From: Elusimicrobia bacterium UBA5214
GTDB taxonomy: Bacteria > Elusimicrobiota > UBA5214
Direction: 5' to 3'
NCBI GenBank assembly: GCA_002412545.1
Contig: DHVG01000001.1
Span: forward strand, 47,183-73,338
DNA length: 26,156 nt
Part shown: in pieces, positions 14,670 to 22,287 of the stretch
Layout: every line of letters starts with the position of its first letter
Position numbering within the stretch: position 1 is the stretch's first letter
Translations under genes and position numbers: made by a program
The notes under the pieces: model-generated
Told to the model about the DNA's origin: nothing
What the model saw: the letters and a program-made list of their open reading frames with translations, nothing else
Databases searched by the model: none

Positions 14670-15680
14670 CGATTCTCGAAGAATTTTTGCCGTAACTTCA
14701 GGTAAAGGTGGATTGAGGTAAAAGTCTCCACCCCATTCAAAACCACCAGCCGGTAATGCGTGGGGTAGAATTTCAAGATGCCAATGGTAAACATCAGAAA
14801 TAATTTCTCCTTCATCAAGTTCCTGATAACGTAAAGGAGCAGTATGGAGAATAAAATTTAATGGAGGATTGGCTAAGACTTTTTCAATCCGTCCAAGAAC
14901 ATTCTTAAGAACAACTCCTAAATTAAAAAAAGTTTCCTCTTCACTTTCTACAAAGCAACAACCATGTTTCTTAGGAAGGATCCATACTTCAAAAGGAAAA
15001 CGGGAAGCAAAAGGTGTAAAAGCGAGACAATCTTCATTTTCTAAAACTACGCGTTTGTTAGTTTCAATTTCTTGTTCAAGTATATCGCAGAAGATACAGC
15101 GCATTTTAAAATTATAATACCTCTTTGCACCATTTATTTCTTCACGAATAGTTTTTGGAACAAAAGGTAAAGTAACAATTTGTGAATGGGCATGCTCGAC
15201 GGCAACCGGACCATCACCCTGATTATGAAAAATTAAAGCATAACGGCAAAGATTATTTTTTGCCAATTCTTGAAGACGCCAACGATAAACTTTTAGTACT
15301 TCCGCAATTTCTTCAGGTGAAAGTTGTGAAAAATGGGTAAGATGTTTTGGTGAGACAATCACAATTTCATGACTACCGATAGCATTTTCTAAATCGTAAA
15401 TACCACCTTCCCCTCTTTTTTGCAGGTCACCTTGAAGAGTAAGTGTTTGTGTCCGAGTAGGGATTACTCGCACCTGCCAGTCGGGTGTATTCACTCGTGA
15501 ACCAGTTTGGCGTAAAGCAAAAATTTCCGGCAGGGTTTCTGTTTCTTTACCTACACAGAAAGGACATTCTTGAGAACTTACTTTTTTATAAATCGTGATA
15601 AGTGCTTCTAAAGATTCACCTTGCGCAGTGCCAGTAATTATCCAGCGGTCAAGTAAAGGGTCTCTTCTTAATTCAGCCAT
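14667..15680 (-). CDS. galT: Galactose-1-phosphate uridylyltransferase-like protein 2
   Basis: 337 residues, diverged paralogue of the protein at 10993-12009. It keeps both Cys pairs (ECPFCVG, Cys39/42; RCIFCDI, Cys195/198), the catalytic HAHSQ (His163, His165, Gln167), WILPKKH and YHWHLEILPH. Sequence between the motifs differs widely from copy 1, so the duplication is old and the substrates may differ (for example UDP- versus ADP-sugar). There is no Shine-Dalgarno site before the ATG. Its stop codon is contributed by a GATTAC-type repeat. It lies upstream of polX on the same strand. Confidence 0.9.
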   Translation of the reverse strand: MAELRRDPLLDRWIITGTAQGESLEALITIYKKVSSQECPFCVGKETETLPEIFALRQTGSRVNTPDWQVRVIPTRTQTLTLQGDLQKRGEGGIYDLENAIGSHEIVIVSPKHLTHFSQLSPEEIAEVLKVYRWRLQELAKNNLCRYALIFHNQGDGPVAVEHAHSQIVTLPFVPKTIREEINGAKRYYNFKMRCIFCDILEQEIETNKRVVLENEDCLAFTPFASRFPFEVWILPKKHGCCFVESEEETFFNLGVVLKNVLGRIEKVLANPPLNFILHTAPLRYQELDEGEIISDVYHWHLEILPHALPAGGFEWGGDFYLNPPLPEVTAKILRES

Positions 15681-15703
15681 TTTTTATACCACAGATTGTG
15701 CAG

Positions 15704-15848
15704 ATGTCGTTGCGAGGAGCAAAGCGGTTGCGAGGCAAGTCCGAAGCAAACTCGGAAATTCCTCTCCGCCGAATCGGCGGGGAGGAACAGGCTCTACAAT
15801 CCCAATGAGATTGCCACCCCCGATATATCATCGGGGTCGCAATGACAT
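15704..15848. repeat. Intergenic palindromic element, 145 bp
   Basis: Ends are inverted: ATGTCGTTGCGA (15704-15715) and TCGCAATGACAT (15837-15848), one mismatch. Inside are TCCGA...TCGGA (15740-15756), CCTCTCCGCC-GAAT-CGGCGGGGAGG (15761-15785, one wobble) and CCCCGAT...ATCGGGG (15818-15836). It is of the widely dispersed TTGCGAGGAGC...GTCGCAATGAC type seen in intergenic DNA of several bacterial phyla. It fills the spacer between galT-2 and the MEMO-like gene. Confidence 0.75.
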
Positions 15849-15889
15849 TTCTGTGTAAATCCGTGCGGTTATGCGTATGAATCCGTATT

Positions 15890-16699
15890 TTATTTAATAA
15901 TTAATCCGGCGTAACCGACAACCGCGGAGTAGTCACCCGTAGTATCACCACTTGTTTGGTAAAGAATAAGTTCAGCAGATTTTGCACCGAGTTTTTTTGC
16001 GGTGTAAAGTACCGTTGCTATCGGTCCTGAACCACACATTGAAATATTTTCCTTTCTCACTACCCCCATTAAACCTTCCGGGTCAAATTGCAAAATTTTA
16101 TCAATTGCTAATTTATCTTTTCTTTCGGCATTTTTTTGTGATTCGTAATGAGTCATATCGGTAGAAGCAACAATAATTACGCTATTGGCTCTTTGCTCTT
16201 TGCTTATTCCTATAGCGATTGCTTCCCCGATATCTTGGCAAGTTGATAAGCGATAATCGCTAAGTCCAATTGGTACAATTTGTGCTTCAGGAAAAAAATA
16301 CTGAATAAAAGGTATTTGTACTTCCAAAGAATGTTCCTGTGAATGAGCGTCGGGGTCGTCTTCCAAAATTTGCGAATTCTCTAAGATAGCATTAGCCAAT
16401 TCATCAGCAATTTTTACTTTCCCCAAAGGCATTTCCCATTCGCCAGTTCTCATTATACTTGCTGGTTCACCAAGACCGGTATGATTCGGTCCAATCAAAA
16501 CAAAAATTGGTTGAGTGACATCAGGGAAAGCAATTTTTGAATACACCGCTCCAGCAACTTTACCTGAATAAATCCATCCTGCGTGCGGGCAGATAGAGGC
16601 GATAACTTTTTCTTTCTTTGCTTTCAAATCTAAATATTTCTCAATTTCTTTTTTCTCTTTCGGATACCAAGTTCCCGCACAAATTGCTTTTCTAACCAT
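15890..16699 (-). CDS. MEMO-family protein (AmmeMemoRadiSam system protein B)
   Basis: 269 residues, full-length MEMO1/YgiQ-unrelated dioxygenase-like fold. Conserved residues: CPHAGWIYSGKVAG (His39), GPNHTGLG (His73), EHSLEVQIPFIQYFFP (His123), STDMTHYE (His184) and SMCGSGPIATV (Cys222). The family binds metal (iron or copper in the animal protein). In bacteria and archaea it often occurs with an AMMECR1 protein and a radical SAM enzyme as the AmmeMemoRadiSam set, whose function is not established. Neither partner is next to it here. It precedes nothing obvious in function; endonuclease V lies upstream. Confidence 0.9.
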   Translation of the reverse strand: MVRKAICAGTWYPKEKKEIEKYLDLKAKKEKVIASICPHAGWIYSGKVAGAVYSKIAFPDVTQPIFVLIGPNHTGLGEPASIMRTGEWEMPLGKVKIADELANAILENSQILEDDPDAHSQEHSLEVQIPFIQYFFPEAQIVPIGLSDYRLSTCQDIGEAIAIGISKEQRANSVIIVASTDMTHYESQKNAERKDKLAIDKILQFDPEGLMGVVRKENISMCGSGPIATVLYTAKKLGAKSAELILYQTSGDTTGDYSAVVGYAGLIIK

Positions 16700-16741
16700 A
16701 ATTTAAACTTAATTTTATAAAAAAGTTTTTTTTTCGTCAAA

Positions 16742-17458
16742 TCAAAAATTTAGTTTTGTTATTTGGTGTGCGAACCTTAAAGGTTCGGGGATACGGTATT
16801 TAGTACAACAGGACAAGACAAGTTCAGTTGCTAATTTTAAACTCATTCTGTATCCTGCGGATACAAATACCGGGCGAACACTATCTTTAGTACGCAAGAT
16901 GACGCCAATTATTTCCGCCTTCGCTAAAGCTTCAGTGGATAAATTTCCCCTTTCATCTCTTAGATAAGTATAACTTTTATTAAATCTATCCGGCATTTTC
17001 TCATACCGACCGTAAAGTAATGATTTTGCACAGCCAATCGTTGGTTTATCAAGAATTATACCTAAATGTGTAGCCAACCCCATTTTTCTTGGATGAGCGA
17101 TACCCTGGCCATCACAGAGGATCACATCTGGTTCGGTTTTTAATTTTTTGAATGCATCTAAAAGAGGTGGTATTTCCCGAAAAGCCAGTAATCCCGGAAT
17201 ATAAGGAAAAAGTTGATTGACTTTTTTTTCTATTCGTACCTTTTCTAAAATGTTCAATTCCGGGAAGGAAAATACCGCTAATCCTGCCGTAAGTAAATTT
17301 TTACCTTCAATAAAATTAACATCAGCACCAACAATGTTTTTTATTGTTCTAATTGAAGAAAAAGGTGAATTGAAAATAGTTTTCTTTTGTAATTTTATTT
17401 GTATTTTTTCTGCTTCCTTAATACTTATATGCCAAGGATGCAAATTTTTTATTTTCAT
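16742..17458 (-). CDS. nfi: Endonuclease V
   Basis: 238 residues. Active-site residues of the family are present: GADVNF (Asp46), FREIPPLLDAF (Glu95), CDGQGIAHPRKMG (Asp116, His122) and CAKSLL (Lys145), plus the C-terminal SAGYRMSLKLATELV and YRIPEPLRFAH. The enzyme cuts one strand 3' of deoxyinosine (or inosine in RNA). A small 8-bp palindrome (CGAACCTT-A-AAGGTTCG, near 16771-16787) encodes part of the conserved PEPLRFAH and is therefore native. Divergent from the serine hydrolase gene; its promoter overlaps that gene's start. Confidence 0.93.
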   Translation of the reverse strand: MKIKNLHPWHISIKEAEKIQIKLQKKTIFNSPFSSIRTIKNIVGADVNFIEGKNLLTAGLAVFSFPELNILEKVRIEKKVNQLFPYIPGLLAFREIPPLLDAFKKLKTEPDVILCDGQGIAHPRKMGLATHLGIILDKPTIGCAKSLLYGRYEKMPDRFNKSYTYLRDERGNLSTEALAKAEIIGVILRTKDSVRPVFVSAGYRMSLKLATELVLSCCTKYRIPEPLRFAHQITKLNF

Positions 17459-17466
17459 TTTGACTC

Positions 17467-17495
17467 TTGACAGTGATAAATTTTATAGTTATACT
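17467..17495 (+). promoter_or_regulatory. Sigma70-type promoter of the serine hydrolase gene
   Basis: TTGACA (17467-17472), 17 bp, TATACT (17490-17495). The ATG at 17508 leaves only about 5-6 bases of leader, too short for a Shine-Dalgarno site. Confidence 0.7.
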
Positions 17496-17516
17496 TAAGA
17501 AACAGAAATGGTCCAA
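17488..17516 (-). promoter_or_regulatory. Possible promoter of nfi
   Basis: On the minus strand TTGGAC (17516-17511), 17 bp, TATAAC (17493-17488). It lies face to face with, and overlaps, the promoter of the serine hydrolase gene, so the two could interfere. Confidence 0.4.
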
Positions 17517-18449
17517 CAAAAACTACAAAATAAATTTATCTTCTTTATTTTCCTAATATTTATTCTAAGTGGTATAACCTATTATGTTCATTCTTCCCAT
17601 CGGAATGGACAAAAGAAGATAGAGAATATTGAGTATATTGATGCAAACTGGCAAACACTTGCTGAAAAAATAAAAAATAAACTTTACAATTTTCCTGGTA
17701 ATGTAGGTTTGGTGATTAAAGACTTAAAAACTGGTAAAACAATTTTTTATAATCAGGATAAACTTTTTCCCAGTGCCAGTTTGGTAAAAATAGCAATAAT
17801 GTCAGCCTGTTTTCAGGCCGAATCTGAAGGGAAAATAAATTTCAATGACTATTTTCGTTTAAAATCAAAATACAAGTCACGCGGGTCAGGAATATTAAGA
17901 TATTCTCCTGCGGGGAAGAAAATTTCTTTGAAAGAATTAGTAGAATTGATGATTACGAAAAGTGATAATACAGCAACGAATATCTTAACCGAAATTTTAA
18001 GTTTTGATTATTTGAACGGTTATTTCCAGCAAATGGGTCTAAGGAATACTAATTTTTCGCGTAATATTATGGATATAACAAAATATTACCGTGGGATAGA
18101 AAATTATACTACTGCATCAGATATTGCTCAAATTTTAGATAAAATATATCATTATCAATTAGTCAGCCCAGAAGCAAGCGAAAGAATGCTCACCCTACTT
18201 AAGAAACAGGAAATTCGTGACCGTTTACCCCGCTATCTTCCTGGATATGTGGAAGTTGCCCATAAAACCGGACTTTTTGATAATGTCTGTCATGATGCAG
18301 GGATAATTTTCCATCCACGAGGTGATTTTTTAATTTCCATTTTAGTTTCTGACCATCAAGAACACCGTTTAGCTAAAGAACTTATCGGTCAGGTTGCTAA
18401 AATTGCCTTCGAATATTATGAGAATAGAACCCTACATATCTCAAATTAA
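17508..18449 (+). CDS. Membrane-anchored serine hydrolase, class A beta-lactamase fold
   Basis: 313 residues. An N-terminal helix (about 10-28, FIFFIFLIFILSGITYYV) anchors it outside the membrane. The active-site motifs are Ser91-Leu-Val-Lys94 (SxxK), Ser152-Asp-Asn (SDN) and Lys253-Thr-Gly (KTG). No ExxLN omega-loop glutamate of true class A beta-lactamases is evident; the region reads MDITKYYRGIENYTTASDIA. It is therefore more likely a peptidoglycan DD-peptidase-like or esterase-like enzyme than a resistance gene. It is a single-gene unit with its own promoter and convergent with the next minus-strand gene. Confidence 0.85.
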   Translation: MVQQKLQNKFIFFIFLIFILSGITYYVHSSHRNGQKKIENIEYIDANWQTLAEKIKNKLYNFPGNVGLVIKDLKTGKTIFYNQDKLFPSASLVKIAIMSACFQAESEGKINFNDYFRLKSKYKSRGSGILRYSPAGKKISLKELVELMITKSDNTATNILTEILSFDYLNGYFQQMGLRNTNFSRNIMDITKYYRGIENYTTASDIAQILDKIYHYQLVSPEASERMLTLLKKQEIRDRLPRYLPGYVEVAHKTGLFDNVCHDAGIIFHPRGDFLISILVSDHQEHRLAKELIGQVAKIAFEYYENRTLHISN

Positions 18450-18475
18450 ATATTTATTATCCTTACCGTAAAAAT

Positions 18476-18988
18476 TTATTTTTCCGGACTTTGCTCGGAT
18501 TCTCTCGTTTCTATCGGTGTAGTGGTTGATTTGATAAGGGGTTGTCCAGTTTCTAAAGAATTATCTATTTCTTTTCTTATTTTTAGTGCTTCCAAGTAAA
18601 TTTCCCGATAATCAAGTTTATAATCTTCAGCAATTTTACGCATTTTTTTTCCTTTATCACGTTTTTTGACCACTTCCTCTAAAGGTTTATCTGCCCTCTC
18701 TGAAATAAGAATTATTTTAATTAATTCCACATATCCATAACCACGATTATGTAAATTATTTAGTTCTTTGTCTTCTATGGTAAATCTTTCCGCTAACTCA
18801 ATAAGAAAAGGATTTTCTGCTCGATTAGTAATTCTTTTACCTTTTTTCTTTACCCCGATTTCCTCCGGGGGAGAAAATTCTATTCCTACACCAACTTGTT
18901 GACCATAAAGACGGTTAAAAGTGTAAGGTGTAAGGTGTAAAGTAAAAACAAACAAAAGGATAGCTATTTTTTCCACTTTTTTTATCAT
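18476..18988 (-). CDS. Secreted helical protein, unknown function
   Basis: 170 residues. A signal peptide covers about 1-30 (KIAILLFVFTLHLTPYTFNRLYG). The mature part is charged and helical: ELAERFTIEDKELNNLHNRGYGYVELIKIILISERADKPLEEVVKKRDKGKKMRKIAEDY..., a pattern (residue-type gate, RGYG.vEL, RdkGKkmrkIA) that I have seen in secreted proteins of delta-proteobacterial type genomes, without known function. The signal region contains a 7-bp repeat (GTGTAAG, x3, 18921-18941) that supplies LHLTPYTF. AAGGTG about 8 bp before the ATG is made from the 3' end of the PCMT gene, so the two are coupled. Confidence 0.7.
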   Translation of the reverse strand: MIKKVEKIAILLFVFTLHLTPYTFNRLYGQQVGVGIEFSPPEEIGVKKKGKRITNRAENPFLIELAERFTIEDKELNNLHNRGYGYVELIKIILISERADKPLEEVVKKRDKGKKMRKIAEDYKLDYREIYLEALKIRKEIDNSLETGQPLIKSTTTPIETRESEQSPEK

Positions 18989-18994
18989 TTTTTT

Positions 18995-19744
18995 TCACCT
19001 TACACGTTTTTTCTTGATTTCTTCCCCGGTCATTGGCACGAAAAGTACCGGAATAGTTGCTTTTTTCTCAATTTGTCCTTTTCTTTTTTCTACTAAATAG
19101 AGAATTTGATTGGGATATTCACCTACCGGAATAACCATCCTTCCATCTTCTTTAAGTTGTTCAATCAATGGCTTTGGGATATGGTCAGGGGCACAAGTGA
19201 CAATTATCCCATCAAAAGGTGCATATTCTTGCCAGCCAAGATAACCATCACCACATTTCACTTTTACTCTTTGGTAACCAAGACGTTTTAGGTTTCTTTC
19301 TGCTTGTTTAGCTAAACTTTCAATAATTTCAATCGTGTAAACTTGCGGATAAATTTCGGCTAAGATTGCTGCTTGATAACCAGAACCAGTACCAATTTCA
19401 AGAATTTTCTTCCGTTTTCCGTTTCTCGTGTTTCGTGTCTTCCCAGTAAGTAATTCAGTCATTAAAGCTACAATATAGGGTTGTGAAATTGTTTGTCCTT
19501 CTCCAATGGGAACCGGATAGTCACCGTAAGGGTCATAAATTTTATGATATTTTTCTGGAATAAATTCATGTCTGGGTACTTTCAACATTGCGGATATAAC
19601 CTTTTTATTTTTTATTCCGCGTGCAATAATTTGTTCCTGGACCATTCTCTTTCTTAAAGCGAGATAATCTTCCTTTTTCTTTGCCGTAGCGGTTAGTTTG
19701 AAATTAAAGAAAATCAGCAAAAAAAGCAAAAATATTTTTTTCAT
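18995..19744 (-). CDS. pcm: Exported protein-L-isoaspartate O-methyltransferase
   Basis: 249 residues. PCMT motifs are complete: PIGEGQTISQPYIVALMTELL (80-100), SAM-binding ILEIGTGSGYQAAIL (114-128), GDGYLGW and PFDGIIVTCAPDHIP. The enzyme methylates damaged isoaspartyl residues to start their repair. The N-terminus (MKKIFLLFLLIFFNFKLTATA) is a signal peptide, so it is probably periplasmic, where SAM supply would be a question. Between MTELL and ILEIG lies an Arg/Lys/Asn-rich insert (about 101-113) coded by a 7-bp repeat. Member of the LOG-dtd-pcm gene run, 9 bp after dtd. Confidence 0.9.
   Translation of the reverse strand: MKKIFLLFLLIFFNFKLTATAKKKEDYLALRKRMVQEQIIARGIKNKKVISAMLKVPRHEFIPEKYHKIYDPYGDYPVPIGEGQTISQPYIVALMTELLTGKTRNTRNGKRKKILEIGTGSGYQAAILAEIYPQVYTIEIIESLAKQAERNLKRLGYQRVKVKCGDGYLGWQEYAPFDGIIVTCAPDHIPKPLIEQLKEDGRMVIPVGEYPNQILYLVEKRKGQIEKKATIPVLFVPMTGEEIKKKRVR
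19411..19438. repeat. 7-bp degenerate tandem repeat inside pcm
   Basis: TCCGTTT, TCCGTTT, CTCGTGT, TTCGTGT. It codes for the basic insert between the two conserved PCMT motifs. Two exact and two related units. Confidence 0.6.
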
Positions 19745-19753
19745 ATTGACTAC

Positions 19754-20230
19754 CTAATAACCTTTTGTATCCAGAATTATAGTTACTGGTCCATCGTTAT
19801 GTATTTCTACCAGCATTTTTGCACCAAATTTACCTGTCTCTATTTTATCATATTTTTTTCTTAGTTGCTGAATAAAATATTCGTACAACAATTTTGCTTT
19901 CTCTATCGGTGCGGCTTTACTGAATTCAGGTCTACGTCCTTTACGGCAATCTGCACACAAAGTAAACTGCGGAACAACCAAAATTTCACCGGAAATGTCA
20001 ATTGCCGATTTCTCAAATTCTTTTTTTCCATTTACAGAACTATTTACCTCAAAGATGCGTAAACTTAGAATTTTGTTAATCAAATATTGACTGTCTTCTT
20101 CTGTATCATTTTTTTCAATACCAAGAAAAATTACCATTCCCTGATTTATGCTTCTTTCTGCTCTTACCACATTTACTGCAGATTCAATTATTACTCTTGC
20201 TTCTTTTACTCTCTGGATTAATGCTCTCAT
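19754..20230 (-). CDS. dtd: D-aminoacyl-tRNA deacylase
   Basis: 158 residues, slightly longer than the usual 145-150. MRALIQRV start, the catalytic-site QFTL (Thr90) in VPQFTLCADCRKGRRPEF (usual form SQFTLYADTRKGRRP, so Ser-to-Pro and Thr-to-Cys changes lie near the pocket), and NDGPVTI (145-151) for the Gly-Pro motif that enforces chirality. It removes D-amino acids mischarged on tRNA. The ATG overlaps the stop of the upstream LOG-type gene (ATGA). Confidence 0.93.
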   Translation of the reverse strand: MRALIQRVKEARVIIESAVNVVRAERSINQGMVIFLGIEKNDTEEDSQYLINKILSLRIFEVNSSVNGKKEFEKSAIDISGEILVVPQFTLCADCRKGRRPEFSKAAPIEKAKLLYEYFIQQLRKKYDKIETGKFGAKMLVEIHNDGPVTIILDTKGY

Positions 20231-20718
20231 TCTAATTTTCTAACTTCTTTTTCTACTTCTTCTATCGCTTCTTCTACTGTTTTTACTTTTATTACTCCCG
20301 GGATATTCCAACTACCTAAACCGATAACCTGTTTATTAATGACCTTAGCCAAGGCAATTTCCGATAATGTTCCGTATTTACCGCCAATTGCAATTAAAAC
20401 ATCGGCAGTACGGACAATAATTGCATTCCGGGCATGGCTCATTGCCGTAACAATTGGTATATCTATATACGGATTACCTTCACTTTTATCTTTTCCGGGT
20501 AGAATACCGATAGTCAGTCCATCGGCAGATTTCGCTCCTTTACAGACAAATTCCATTACTCCACTCATTCCACCACAGACTAAAATATATCCTTTCTCCG
20601 CAATTCTTCGTCCTACTTCTTCGGCAAGTTTAGCTGTTTTCTCAGCAACTTCACTGCCACCAATTACACCAATCAAAATTTTCCTATCTTTTTTTGGTGC
20701 AAAGTTTATCTTCCTCAT
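20227..20718 (-). CDS. LOG/TIGR00725-family Rossmann protein
   Basis: 163 residues. GVIGGSEV (17-24), CGGMSGVM (48-55), the AMSHARNAIIVRTADVLIAIGGKYGTLSEIALA stretch (92-124, with the GGxxGTxxE motif), all typical of the TIGR00725 branch related to lysine-decarboxylase-like phosphoribohydrolases and molybdenum-cofactor carrier proteins. Substrate unknown; it binds a nucleotide or nucleotide-like ligand in related structures. First gene of the run with dtd and pcm. Its -10 box ends 8 bp before the ATG, implying a leaderless mRNA. Confidence 0.85.
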   Translation of the reverse strand: MRKINFAPKKDRKILIGVIGGSEVAEKTAKLAEEVGRRIAEKGYILVCGGMSGVMEFVCKGAKSADGLTIGILPGKDKSEGNPYIDIPIVTAMSHARNAIIVRTADVLIAIGGKYGTLSEIALAKVINKQVIGLGSWNIPGVIKVKTVEEAIEEVEKEVRKLE

Positions 20719-20726
20719 TATCTAAA

Positions 20727-20756
20727 ATTATACTATAATTTTTTCTATAAATACAA
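20727..20756 (-). promoter_or_regulatory. Promoter of the LOG-dtd-pcm run (leaderless)
   Basis: On the minus strand TTGTAT (20756-20751), 18 bp, TATAAT (20732-20727). Transcription should start at or within 2 bases of the ATG at 20718. Confidence 0.55.
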
Positions 20757-20774
20757 GAGGTGATTATCTCTGGA

Positions 20775-20803
20775 TTGAATTTAGAGATAAATTCAAGTAT
20801 AAT
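20775..20803 (+). promoter_or_regulatory. Promoter of the trxB operon
   Basis: TTGAAT (20775-20780), 17 bp, TATAAT (20798-20803), 32 bp before the trxB ATG. The leader repeats GAAAACT and has no strong Shine-Dalgarno site. Confidence 0.6.
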
Positions 20804-20835
20804 TCACCGAAGTTGAAAACTAAAAACTGAAAACT

Positions 20836-21780
20836 ATGAACTATGAACTTATTATTATTGGCGGTGGACCGGCAGGTTTAACTGCGGGTATTTATGCGGG
20901 AAGACAAAAAACTAAAACTTTGCTTATTGAGAAAGTTGCTCCCGGTGGACAAATTGCATTAAGTGAAAACATTGAAAATTATCCTGGTTTCCCGGAAGGA
21001 TTGAATGGTTTAGAATTAACCCAAAAGATGGAAGAACAGGCAAAAAATTTTGGCTTAGAAATTGTTAGTAGTGAAGTGAAAAAGTTACAAATCAAGAGTG
21101 AAGTATTAAAAATTGTTCAAACTGAAAATGATGAATACAAAACTTTAGCAATAATTATTGCTACTGGTGCAATAGCAAAAAAACTTGGTATTCCCGGTGA
21201 AGATAAATTAATTGGTAGAGGTGTATCATACTGTGCAACTTGTGATGGTCCGTTTTTCAAAAAATGTGATGTTGCGGTGATTGGTGGTGGTGATACTGCG
21301 GTGCAGGAAGCAATTTTTCTTACCAAGTATGCAGAGAAAGTGTATCTCATTCACCGTCGGGAACAATTACGTGCAGTTGGTATTCTTCAAGAGCGTGCAA
21401 AATCTAATCCGAAAATAAATGTTCTTTGGAATACAGTCCCGATTGAAATTATTGGTGAACAAAGGGTCGAGGGAATAAAAGTAAAAAATTTGAAAACTAA
21501 TGAAGAGAAAAAAATTCCTCTTAAAGGTGTATTTATACTTATTGGTATAAACCCGCAGACAAAATTTTTACAAGGTATTGTGGAAATAGATAAAGATGGA
21601 TATATCTTTACTGATGAAAATATGCAAACATTTGAAGCTGAGACCGGAAAACTTTTATCCGGTGTATATGCTTGTGGTGATTGTCGGAAAAAATTATTAC
21701 GCCAGGTAATTACTGCTTGTGGGGAAGGGGCAACCGCTGCTTTTGCTGCCGCTAGATATATTGAAAATGTAAAAAGGTAA
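20836..21780 (+). CDS. trxB: Thioredoxin reductase
   Basis: 314 residues. FAD-binding GGGPAGLTAGIYAGR (9-23), the redox pair CATC (Cys133, Cys136) in SYCATCDGPFF, NADPH-binding GGGDTAVQEA (150-159) and the C-terminal FAD segment GVYACGDCRKKLLRQVITACGEGA. The enzyme reduces thioredoxin with NADPH in the cytosol. The final GDCRKK...RQ is the usual family ending. It has its own promoter and leads the operon with a lipoprotein, an M23 peptidase and a transglutaminase-like protein, a link between reducing power and envelope proteins that is only by neighbourhood. Confidence 0.96.
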   Translation: MNYELIIIGGGPAGLTAGIYAGRQKTKTLLIEKVAPGGQIALSENIENYPGFPEGLNGLELTQKMEEQAKNFGLEIVSSEVKKLQIKSEVLKIVQTENDEYKTLAIIIATGAIAKKLGIPGEDKLIGRGVSYCATCDGPFFKKCDVAVIGGGDTAVQEAIFLTKYAEKVYLIHRREQLRAVGILQERAKSNPKINVLWNTVPIEIIGEQRVEGIKVKNLKTNEEKKIPLKGVFILIGINPQTKFLQGIVEIDKDGYIFTDENMQTFEAETGKLLSGVYACGDCRKKLLRQVITACGEGATAAFAAARYIENVKR

Positions 21781-21789
21781 TTGTAGCAA

Positions 21790-22287
21790 ATGAAGATAAA
21801 ACAAAAGGTATTTTTATTTCTTATTCTTCTTAGTATAATTTCTTGTCAACGATTTCCGAAAAAAGCAAGTGAACTTGCACCGGAAGATTTGTTAGGAATG
21901 AAAAAGACAACAATTTTAGAAGGGAAAGCAGCAATTGAAGATGTAAAAAAGAAACATATTGGAAAAGTAGAAAATATGCAAGATACGGCAATAGTCAATT
22001 ACGGACCTCCAAGACATCCAGTAATTCTCTGGATAACCTTATACAAAGATAAAAAAACTGCTCAGGAAGAAAATGAAAAAATGGCAAAGGCGATAGTAAA
22101 ATATGGAGATAACTGGGGAAAAAATCTAACCCAATTTACAGTTAAAAAGAGGAGAGTATATCGTACTTCACCTGATGGTTATGAAGAACACTATTTCTGG
22201 GTGGAAAAGAACTGGTTATTTTATGTGAAAATGCCACAAATTTTTCAAAGTAAACTTAACGAAATTATCCAAAAATTAGAAAAATGA
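21790..22287 (+). CDS. Lipoprotein, unknown function
   Basis: 165 residues. Lipobox LLSIISC with Cys19 after a short basic and hydrophobic signal. The mature part (20-165) is alpha/beta: a domain with AAIEDVKKKHIGKVENMQDTAIVNYG, an AEIVLWITLYKD-like strand, KTAQEENEKMAKAIVKY and VYRTSPDGYEEHYFWVEKNWLFYVKMP. I do not recognise the family; the pattern of strands and helix suggests a small ligand- or protein-binding domain. It begins 9 bp after trxB and overlaps the M23 gene by ATGA, so it is translated with it and may be its partner at the membrane. Confidence 0.75.
   Translation: MKIKQKVFLFLILLSIISCQRFPKKASELAPEDLLGMKKTTILEGKAAIEDVKKKHIGKVENMQDTAIVNYGPPRHPVILWITLYKDKKTAQEENEKMAKAIVKYGDNWGKNLTQFTVKKRRVYRTSPDGYEEHYFWVEKNWLFYVKMPQIFQSKLNEIIQKLEK

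Noticed and set aside
1..16699. A complete AmmeMemoRadiSam cluster from the edge radical SAM gene and the MEMO-like gene
   Set aside because: The radical SAM fragment resembles the COG1313 group, not the usual partner, lies 15 kb away, and no AMMECR1 gene is present.
16771..16787. Palindrome in nfi as another inserted repeat
   Set aside because: It encodes the conserved endonuclease V PEP-R-AH segment, so it is native sequence.
17508..18449. True class A beta-lactamase (resistance gene)
   Set aside because: SxxK, SDN and KTG are present, but the omega-loop glutamate motif is not evident and the protein is membrane-anchored; a general serine hydrolase or DD-peptidase is more likely.
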